From: Adiantum capillus-veneris | Lineage: Eukaryota; Streptophyta; Polypodiopsida; Polypodiales; Pteridaceae | Direction of reading: 5' to 3' | DNA: 60,000 nucleotides | Assembly (NCBI GenBank): GCA_014529385.2 | Contig: CM043952.1 | Location: forward strand, 57,894,119 to 57,954,118 | Shown: piece by piece, positions 32,970-41,815 of the stretch | Layout: each line of letters begins with the position of its first letter | Position numbering within the stretch: position 1 is the stretch's first letter | Position numbers and translations under genes: made by a program | The notes under the pieces: model-generated | Database searches by the model: none | What the model was told of the DNA's origin: nothing | Seen by the model: only the letters and a program-made list of their open reading frames with translations

Positions 32970-35900
32970 ATGGATTCTACCAAGTCATCAGTAACAAAGA
33001 GAAAAAGACCGACAATCAAAGATGCTCTTGCAGAAGCAGAACCCTTTGACATTCCAGCAGAAACCCTCAAGCCAACCAAAACTTGGGTGGAGGAAGCAGT
33101 ACTGGAACAAGAGGGAATAAAGATCTACCAGGGGACTTTCAGAGATCCTCAAGGGCAAGCGGTGGATATACCGATGATCCCACAAGAATTGGTGGATTAT
33201 AGCAGGTCAGAGAACATCAGCAGGTACCTGGAAAGGGCAGACTTGCACAGATTCTTCACCTCGAGACCATCAAGTGTAGATACAAGAAGAGTGTATGAGT
33301 TGGCAACCTCCATTCAGAAGGATGGGAAAGCCACATTGACAGCAATAGATGGAGAGAAAGTAGAGGTACAGATCACTCCACAGCTCATTGCAGATGCATT
33401 GAAGCTGCACAACAAAGGGAGCTCTGCTAGGGAAAGAAGGGAGGCTATAGAGGTTTATGGGTCCAAGAAACAGAATGCAACCTATGGAGATATGGCAGAC
33501 CAAAGAGCGGCAACCCTTTGCCGACTGTACAACTAGTTTCTCCATATTTGCAGTAAAAGACCGCAAAAGTATACGACACCACCCCATGCCATTGCAACTA
33601 CCATCACATGGGCATTGAAGAGCAATATGCCAAAAGAGGTGAATTATGCTCAACACATCCACGAGCAAGTAATTGCCATGCACAACGAGAAGCCAAAGTA
33701 TATAGGAGGAGCTGAAGTTCTGACAAGAATAGCTTATGAAGCTATTGGAGCCAGAGATCAATGGCCAAAGGTTCCCTCCCAGAATGAGTGGCTTAGAGAA
33801 ACCGATGAGAAGGAAGAACAGCCTGAAGTATCCAAGAGGGCGTCCACAAGAGCACGCAAGAAACTAGAAATAGTTTCAGATGCTGAAGAGGATGTGGATG
33901 AGCCGCTTATGAAGAAAGCAAAGAAGAAGGTTGCTCCCAAGCAAACCAAAAGTCAGAAAGCGGCAAGAATGGAAAGACTAGTGGAGCAGTTTAGAGCGGA
34001 AAGAGCTCTAAAGGGGGACTTTGAAGAAAAGTGGGTGCCAGACCCCACTAAAGTCGGAACTAGCTCAGCCAGGCCACATGTTGATCAATATGATCAATAT
34101 ATTAGAGCTTATGAGGAGTCAAAGGCTATACTGGAGCAGCAACCTGTCGAGCCATACACTGAAGAGGAAGTACAGCTTTTAAAAGCTGAGCTGAAAAAGG
34201 ACGACAAGGGGAAGAAGAAAGTAGATGAGTCTACTGAACCTCAAGAGAAAGACGGGCAAGCAAACAAAGGGAAAGCCAAGATGACTGAGGACAATCAGCC
34301 CTCCTTTACTGATGTACCAAGCCCGAAGAAGACGGAAATCATTGTGGAAGAGACCACAGTAGAGATGGACATGGCTGGTATGAAAAAGCTGGAGGCCGGG
34401 ACCAAGGAAAAGGAGATAGATCCAATTCAGCAAAATAAAAACGATTATGAGGATCTGGTAGCGATAGGGTACACTGAAGAAGAGGCCCTTGAGGCAGTTT
34501 ATGGGATCACCCTACAAAAACAAGATGATCGGAGAGGGACAGAGGAAAAAATAAAGAGTACAAAAGAGAGTGAAGAGAAACTGGACGAGCAGAACGTACT
34601 AGAAGAGCCGAAGCCAGTGGAGGTGGTGGCAGAAAAAGCTTTAGAGTTGACAGATGAAGATGAAAAAGACATGCACATGGTGCATGAACTGCTCAGCAAG
34701 ATCAAAGAAAGATCCAAGGCAAAGGAAGTGGAGATTGAGACAGCCAAACAAAGGGAAGCCGAGTTGCAGAGGAAATTAGAGAATGCTATGAATGAATCTG
34801 AAAGTCATAAAGCATCACTCTACGACGCGGAAAACAAGAGAGACGGCTTGATACTCCAGCTAGCCGAGGCTTCAAGAGAAGTAACAAGTGCACAGGAAGC
34901 AAGGGAGCGGATGGAAGACGACTTGGAGGCGGCTAAAGATGAGCTCATTGAGCTAAGGGAAAGAGTCGAGCTCCAAGAAAGAACAATCACTAGACTCAGG
35001 ACTACCCCTAGAGCTAGCAGAGCAGGAACCGAACAAGAGGGAGCTCTTGTACCAGCTCTGGAAGACCAGGTCCGAAGCTTACAAAGAGAGCTAAGATTAG
35101 AGCAAGTGCAAAGGTTGCACATTGCGGAGGGATCATTGGCAGCAGAGGAGAGGCTCACTTTAGAAAATCAAACACTAAGAACAGAGAATGAGACCCTCCG
35201 CAAACAGCTCCAAGATCTACAAGAGCAACAAAGAAGAGAGATAGAGACACCACAAGAAGAATCAGGTGGAGCAACCATAGAGCTACCAGAAACTGGAGAG
35301 GCAACCACAATTGAAGATCCAGCCCCATTTCACGAGGTGGCCTCGACTTCATGAATCTCTGAAGAAGAAGAACAAAGGCTCCATGACCAAATAGAAAAGT
35401 CAGCAGAGGAGAGTGCCAAGGCGGAAATGGAATGGGAGAGGAGACTCCTCATCTCCATTAGACTTCAGGGATTAGACACAAAAGTGCTCTATGAAGAGTG
35501 GATGCAACCCAGCCTGCCTTTCCCTTTGATGAAATTTGAAGTGCTAAAGACGAAAAAGAGAATAGAGGAGGAGCAATATGTCACTCTTTATGAAGGCGAC
35601 ATCACAAAAGAGGAACAATCAAAGAAGATTGTAGATTTGCAGCCTAGATGGAGGAAAGGTTGGATGAACAAATACCCAGCCTACCTCATCTACTTGGTGG
35701 AGACACCAAAGGAGATTCGGGAGAATGCAACCTTCTGCCCGGTGCCAAGAGTCAGAAGCTGGAAAGAGCATGGCAGGATTGCAGAAAAGAAGCCAAATTG
35801 GCTTAATTACCCCAGGATGCCAGGACCAAAGGCAAGAGAGAGAATAGGTAAAGCCTACATGGTGAAAACCCTAACGGGCACCATCAAGCTCTTTACTGGC

Positions 35901-36245
35901 TCTCCTAACCTTTCGTGTCAGATGCTCAAGAAAATTTGCAGGACTCTCTTAGCTTGCATTGAAGTGTTCGCGCCAGATAAAGCCACGACCTCGAGTCTAC
36001 TATCGACGGCCGACACAATGACTGATATGATGTATGATCTTTCATTGCAGCCTTCTCCAAAAGTGTTGCACCTCCTATACCAGAGGATTATGTTTTTGCC
36101 TAGCTTCCACATGCAAACATTCGAAGAAGCTTTCTACACCGGCTTTTTCACCCACGAAAGTAAAATATTCGGCCCAACCTTGACCATCGGCAACCTACGA
36201 TACGAATCACATTTGCAGATGCTCAAGACGACAGGACTTTATTGA
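32970..36245 (+). pseudogene. Element B ORF3: coiled-coil protein of unknown function
   Basis: The frame opens at ATG 32970 (MDSTKSSVTKRKRPTIKDA) and would give 1,091 residues. A TAG at 33534-33536 and a TGA at 35352-35354 break it. Residues of about 40-260 form a domain shared with C (VYELATSIQKDG, VEVQITPQLIADAL, PQKYTTPPHAIATT, GGAEVLTRIAYEAIG). An acidic and basic middle follows. Residues of about 570-760 form a long heptad coiled coil. The last 270 residues are again shared with C. I see no membrane span, signal peptide, zinc knuckle or catalytic motif. Its place after pol matches extra genes of Tat and Athila elements. The words near ITPQLIADAL recall the plant transposon-protein domain often found there, which is only an impression. 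It is unlikely to be an envelope protein. Confidence 0.75.
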
Positions 36246-36294
36246 CCAAGCATAAAAGTCATGTCAGGGACGACATGAACGCGGAGGGGGGGAG
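36246..36294 (+). promoter_or_regulatory. 3' polypurine tract of element B (36281-36294)
   Basis: GCGGAGGGGGGGAG directly abuts the 3' LTR. The short text before it (GTCAGGGACGACATGAACG) resembles that before the C tract. Confidence 0.85.
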
Positions 36295-36580
36295 TGTTGA
36301 GCCAGCAGAGGATCACACCCACATTTTTGCTCACACTCATCATTTTTGTAACCATTGATTGTAATAAATATCTTTCCGACATTGATTTTGAATTGAGCCA
36401 TTCATTAAGTAACGGGACTCAATTGAGTTTCCACCTTGTAATCCCGAAGTAATTTCACTTGCTGATGTAATTAGTAGAGATGTTCTCACCTCCAAGGCTG
36501 AGGTATATAAGCCAAAGTTTTGTAACCTAAGGGGATTCAGTTTTATAAAAAAAGTGAGTTTTTGAGCGCCGTGATTGTGT

Positions 36581-36647
<67 letters not shown>

Positions 36648-37271
36648 TTATCTACTTGCTACGCGAGCTACGGAGCCGCCATTGGAGAAGCGACACCGCC
36701 ATTGTGTTAGCAACGGCGAGAGCTACGCACTGATACCAAGAGTGCGCGCTATCGGCTTCTATGTGTGGTAAGTTCCTACGAGCTTCGGTGTGAGTTTTCT
36801 TCCAACTCGTGTGTCGGAATAGAGCGTGTAGCATATCTATAGAACCACAACGAGTAGAGCTACACATTAGTACCATCGGGGTCAAGTTTCGATCACCTGT
36901 ATTTTTTGGCCTGTCTTCATACGCGTTTACCACACGGAGTGGTTATAGGTTGATTTTGCAGTTCAAGTCTTTAGGGTGTTGTTCTTACCTAGTGTATAGA
37001 CTTCCCCTTGAGTTTGAGATCGATTCAATGATTCTAGATCGTGTTTCGTATAGCAGTCGTTCGTAGTACGGATTTCAGTCACTTGCGTATTCTAGAACTT
37101 AGATTTGATTTCCTTAGTAGTGATTGTCATTAGAAGGTCGAGTAGGTGATTTGACACCCACCTAGTTGTTTCCATGCGCCTGCGGGTCAAGCTTCGTCCT
37201 CGTCTGACAAATTTTGTTGTTGGTTGAGTTCTCGCTATTTAGCTTCCGCTAGCGGCGTAATCGCCTTAACA
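36295..37271 (+). repeat. Element B 3' LTR
   Basis: 977 bp, the partner of 18141-19135. Its TATA box is at 36504-36511 and its GA tract (63 bp) at 36583-36645. Confidence 0.93.
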
Positions 37272-37276
37272 ACCAG
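37272..37276 (+). repeat. Target-site duplication of B, right copy (ACCAG)
   Basis: Pairs with GCCAG at 18136-18140. Confidence 0.65.
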
Positions 37277-38601
37277 CTTAACCGCCACTTTGGGTGGTCT
37301 TTATCTGCGCCATCTGCTTGCATATCCTTGTACAACCTTTCTTTTACCTGTAAAAGTTCTACTTTGATGAGAGTGTACGTTTTCCACTTCTTCTGCTTCT
37401 TTCATCTTTAGGGCTTCGGCCTCTTGGTACATTCTTTCTAAATAATCTGCTAGATTATCTGCCTCTTTTCTTGTATGATGCTTTGTTTGAGGTCCATTCA
37501 GTCGTGTGGGTACCCACTTTTGTGGTCCTTTCCTTGTGCTTGCCTACTGCGTTGGTAAGCCATTTTTTCTCTTTTGAAACGTGCTTGTTTTTGAGCTGGC
37601 TCCTCTCAGTGGGCAGCCACAACTTTCCTCTTCATCTCTTCCCTCCGAGCTCTCTTTTCTTCGTTGTCAGATCTCTCGCTGTTGTGCCTTTTCGTCAATC
37701 TATCATTTGATTCATCACCTGATTTAAAAGATCTTTTACCTAATCTTGTAGCTTGTGGAGAGGGTTGTGCTGCCAAGATCCATGTATTTTGATCAGGGGC
37801 AGGTGGTAGGTTTTCGGCCATGCCGATGGCATGATAGGCTATTCTTGTCAACACTTCTGGCGCGCCCAAGTATGTTATTTTACCCTCCTTCTTGGTGCCC
37901 TACAAGGTTGTCAAGACATACTGCGCGTGGTCCACATGTTGCCTTGTTGTTGACTTAAGAACCTGAGTGAAGGTGGTGGCCATGGCATGATTTGGTGTGG
38001 TGTACCTTGGTGGCCTTTTTGCCAGAAAATGGAAGTGTTGATGGTACAGATGGGCTGGCTCATCCACCTGTTTGCGGATGGGATCAGCGAATGTAGCCAC
38101 GGTTGTCTCCTTGGTAAATGTGCCCGTGGGTTTCCTGTCTTTTGCCCACATGGTCATTCCTTTAGTGGGCAGTCTGAGTGCCTCTGCCACTATTTCTTTT
38201 GTGATTACTACCTTGACCTTTTTTCCTTGGGTGTCTGATATCTGGAAGATTCCGTCTTCTTTGATTGTGGACAGAAGCTCATAAGCCTTCTGAAAGTCCA
38301 CTCCGCAAGGCTCTTGTTCGTAGAAATGTCTGAGCCCTAACCTGCGGTTAGCCTCTTTGGTTTCTAGCTTGGCAACTACATCATAGACTTCTTTGGGTAG
38401 GAGCTGCAACTCCACCTGATTCCCTTCTTCACTCTTGAATCTGCCAGTGAAGACCGTAGTGTGGTGTTCTTCCAGCTGTTCTTTAGAAAGATAGGATGCT
38501 TTTGCCGCTTTGACTGACTCGGGGTCCAGTTGATACGCAGGCAGTTCTTGTAGTTTCTCTTTTTGGTTTAGCTTCTTCTTGGCCTGCTTTGCTGCTTGCA
38601 T
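37272..38601 (-). pseudogene. Element C ORF3, N-terminal piece (1 of 3)
   Basis: On the minus strand it starts at ATG 38601 (MQAAKQAKKKLNQKEK). It matches the N-terminal domain of ORF3 in B: KAYELLSTIKEDG, VKVVITKEIVAEALRLP, PPRYTTPNHAMATTF, LGAPEVLTRIAYHAIG. A TAG at 37900-37902 and later frameshifts break it. Further on the text is basic and acidic and then coiled-coil-like (LADYLERMYQEAEALKMKEA), but it is much shorter than in B. Element B cuts it at 37272, and the gene resumes at 18140. The two ends of the gene are therefore conserved between B and C, while the middle differs greatly in length. Confidence 0.8.
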
Positions 38602-38788
38602 TGCTCCTGTTCAGTGAATAGAGTGCAAAGTTAGCAGATTTGTTGGTTTTTTCTCTGGAATGCCTTTTTAGACTGAAATGCTGATAATCTAATCCAAATT
38701 TCTTTAAATCAATTTTTGAACAAGCAAAGATGCATAAAATCATGCAAGGAACAAAACTGTATGGTCAAAACAAAAATTTGCAACCAAA

Positions 38789-39390
38789 GTAAATAATCGC
38801 GATTAATTACAGCTGAGGAAAATTTTCAACTTTTTGCAAACTTGGCTTTATAGGCTTGAAGTATTTGCCAAATACATGCTCTGAGTGAAATATGGGCTCA
38901 TTTGGATGCACAGGTTGAAAATGGTACCAGATTTTGGGCTTTAGGTCTCTGAAATAGTAGATATAAAGGAAATTTGGGATTTTGAAGCCCAAATTGATTC
39001 AAAGTTGGCTAGTGGGCTAATCACAACATGTACTTTGGATGTATGATGGCCAAATATCAAAATTCCCCAATTTTGACCAAAAAGTAAATAATCACGATAT
39101 TAACTTTTCTTCCAAAATTGACATTTTTTGGTACAAATTGGTTCTAGGCATGGTAAAGACCTTGGGTATGAGATATGAGGTGATTTGGATCAAGAGAGGT
39201 TGTTCATAACCCAAATTTTGGCTTGCAAAGACTTCTTTTCGTTTTTTGGCAATTTTACAAGTAATGGGTGGTCATTTTGGCTCATACTTGATTTTTGGCA
39301 TGTAATAGGTGTGTACACATGATAGGCGAGGTGATTTGACAATTTCCAAGCAAAACTGATGCAAAAGTAAATAATCACGATTATTAACTT
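38789..39390 (-). repeat. Palindrome array of C (core TAATCGCGATTA)
   Basis: There are three copies: 38789-38810 (GTAAATAATCGCGATTAATT then AC; one mismatched pair), 39084-39104 (degenerate) and 39365-39390 (26 bp, two mismatched pairs). Centres are about 295 and 283 bp apart. The consensus is close to TTAATAATCGCGATTATTAA. A half-site lies beyond the C LTR at 8571-8587. Confidence 0.8.
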
Positions 39391-40755
39391 CAGTGACAAG
39401 AACTTTGCAAAACCCACAAATTTTGACCTAGACATGTTTCATACACCTTATACAAGTCCTGAATTGAAATTGGTCAAGTTTGATCATGCCGGAATCACTT
39501 TGTGCTCTGTCGACTCTCAAAATCACTGTTTTTTGTGATTACTCTGTCTATTGGGTTGGTCGGTCAACTTTGAGGTTTTGGACTTGTCCGTAACATAGTC
39601 GTGAAGCTACATGTCCAATTCTGGCTCATTTGGAGTCAGTTTCGCCTGGTATGTCGAATTTGACGCTTTGTAACCTTCGAGCCATTTTTCTTCTTTTCGA
39701 CGACTTTGCTTGATGGATTTAACCAAAACACTCATATACATTCTATATGGACCTCCTTAGCAAGCCATTTCGTGGAGTCAGGTCGGAATTCTGGCATTTG
39801 CCAAAACCCTAACTTTTCTACTAAGGACCCCCTTGACCCGAGCCGAATGGTCATTTGATTGTATCAAAAGGTTCTATTATGTTAGGGCATGCTATGGTTC
39901 AAATCCCATCCGATTTGGTCTAGCTGGCAGGCCGCTATGATCAGTTTTAGGTCGTAGGTCTTCGTGCACTGCTCGGTTTCTAGAGTTTTTTCTAAGGCTT
40001 TAGACTAGCGAACGACTATACACAATGGATCATTATCGAGTAAAGAACTTACCCCTCATGTCTCGTGTGAGACAGTGCTGAAAATGGTCAACTGTGGGCT
40101 CCGAAAATGTCGTGCGAAAGAGGCCGAAATCTCTCTCTACAAAGGCTCCAACTGGAAATGAGGTGGTTTTAGCCTACCATGGATATCTATACTACTAGGC
40201 CGTGAAATCTATGTTAGACTCAAAAATTTCTCCGATTCCTGTAGCTCATTCTGCAAGAATTTTGCAAAAGTAGGCATGGCCGCCTAATATAGGCTTCCCG
40301 CTTCCGTCTTCTGATTTCATTGAAAATTTTTGTGCTTGTCTGCCTTGTCCTTCTGATCACCATCGTGTCTTCCATTTTTTCATCTGAGCTTTCATGCTAA
40401 TTATTATTAATTTTGACCTGTTTATTTGAAAAAATCAAAGAAAATAGCAAAATGCTCTAAAAGATCAAAGTAAAAATCCAATAATTAAGAAAATCCCTTG
40501 AAAAACATAGCTTTATTATTTTTTGTTGGATTTCTCCATTTTTAAGCCTCCCTATCAACAAAATGATGAAAAATACCCTATCAACAAAATGATAGTAAAT
40601 ACACTATTTACACTCATCGGGAAGATATTATCAGTTAATTTTCCCTTGTTGATGAATTATAAGGGCATTATTAGGTAATTTTGCAAAAAGTCACACGTTA
40701 ACGTGGAACTTTTTCCTCCCTCTTCAAACATTGCCCTTAATTAATTAGTACTTAG

Positions 40756-40775
40756 TGCCCTTCCACCCCTTCTAG
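40756..40775 (-). promoter_or_regulatory. Internal polypurine tract after pol in C
   Basis: CTAGAAGGGGTGGAAGGGCA on the minus strand, preceded by AGTCATCCCGGAG. B has AGTCGTCCGGGAG before CTAGGAGGGGGGGAGG. The shared order suggests common descent. Confidence 0.45.
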
Positions 40776-40966
40776 ATGGCGTACTCCGGGATGACTGCAT
40801 GCATGGGTTGAACAATTGTGTCTATTGATTGGCTCTACCATGATATGAAGATCAATGCAATGCAAACCAATATGTTGTGCAAGAGCTAGTTATTGAGTAT
40901 TTAACTCAAGGGTTTTCGATGTCGAGGTTTACTGCTGATGTCTGCCAAAGAGAAATCTTGTAGCTT

Positions 40967-41459
40967 TTATGCTCTCTGTTTGATTGTAACATCAGGGTGC
41001 TTTAGCACTCTGATTGCTTGAGATGTTGGTAGCACTTTCGACTGTTGTCGAGCTTTTTCTCTCCATTGGTAGCTCGGTCGTCTTGGTGCTGCATGGTGTG
41101 GTGGAGTCTGCTGAGACTCAACTCGCCATTGCTTGATTAGTTTCGCGGTTTGTGGAGAAGATAAGTGCTTCTTTTTCTTCCAAACCCATTTCATGCTAGG
41201 TTCCTTGCTCGAATATGCTCGATTCTGTGTTCAACTCCATGGAACCTTCTTTTGTTTCTTCGGTGAAGTTTTAGGCACTCAGGTCTGAATTGGTTTATCC
41301 TTAAGTTGTGCTTTTGGTACCCAAATCTGCCTGACTCCTTGCATGCTACATGTAGCATTTGATTGTCAAGCAGATGGAGAAGATTGGCTTCGTGGATTGG
41401 TCTGCTGATTACTTCTTTTTCATTTCTCCTTGCTCGGTGCAATTGGAACAATGAGTTGC
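40967..41459 (-). pseudogene. W-x-P-K repeat tail of element C
   Basis: In the frame of the integrase and PR2 of C, with TGA stops where Trp or Arg would be expected. Recognisable units are RQIWVPK, QT-stop-VPK (probably a Trp codon changed to TGA), VPWS and MKWVWKKKK. A Ser/Gln/Pro-rich stretch ends with TIKQRA, against SIKQRA in B. Confidence 0.6.
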
Positions 41460-41815
41460 CCACCTTTAGGTGATAGCTTTAGTTGATTCGTACCCCAATC
41501 TGGTACTGCTTTGCATGTACACATCCAGGGAATTCCAAGAATCATCGTCTCATTCGTGTGTTCATTTAACAAACATACAAACTGATGAGGGCATGAACAT
41601 CAATGTACTACCACGTTCAAGTTGACTACTCCCAATGTTGGAGTTGGATTATTGTTGCATCCTTTAATTGTCGCTATTCCCGTTGTCAATGCTTGACTTG
41701 TTTCCTTCTTGTATGTGGAATAATTGACTGCATTCACTCTAGCTCATGTGTCTACCAAAACATTGGTGCTATGATTGTTGAGCTGTACTTTGATGCGCAG
41801 ATCCATTCTATCTAA
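41460..41815 (-). pseudogene. Second retropepsin-like domain (PR2) after the integrase of C
   Basis: Starts right after the integrase TAG (41816-41818) in the same frame. It reads MDLRIKVQLNNHSTNVLVDT, then a TGA where a Gly codon is expected, then ARVNAVNYSTYKK. Further on it has TMILGIPWMCTCKAVPDWG. This is the D-T-G and I-L-G-x-P-W pattern of retropepsins. Its sequence is only loosely like PR2 of B, but position, frame and motif order agree. The ordinary protease of C is at about 46155-46510. A second TGA occurs mid-domain. Confidence 0.7.

Larger units (their letters stand above)
18141..37271 (+). mobile_element. Element B: 19.1-kb Tat-like Ty3/gypsy retrotransposon with extra genes
   Basis: The order on the plus strand is LTR, primer site, leader with four palindromes, gag-PR-RT-RNaseH-INT, second protease-like domain, W-x-P-K tail, internal polypurine tract, spacer with five palindromes, ORF3, polypurine tract, LTR. 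By eye I count about 17 substitutions between the LTRs outside the microsatellite, roughly 2 percent, mostly transitions. Seven stop codons interrupt otherwise open frames, so the element is decayed but recent enough to read in full. It lies within ORF3 of element C. Confidence 0.92.
38602..40966 (-). other. Element C spacer between pol and ORF3
   Basis: Gene-free. It has the same texture as the spacer of B (CAAATTTTGACC-type words) and carries three palindromes with a different arm sequence. A polypurine word lies at 40756-40775. The last palindrome centre is about 198 bp before the ORF3 ATG. Confidence 0.7.

Noticed and set aside
32970-36245. ORF3 as an envelope protein
   Set aside because: I see no signal peptide, membrane span or cleavage site.
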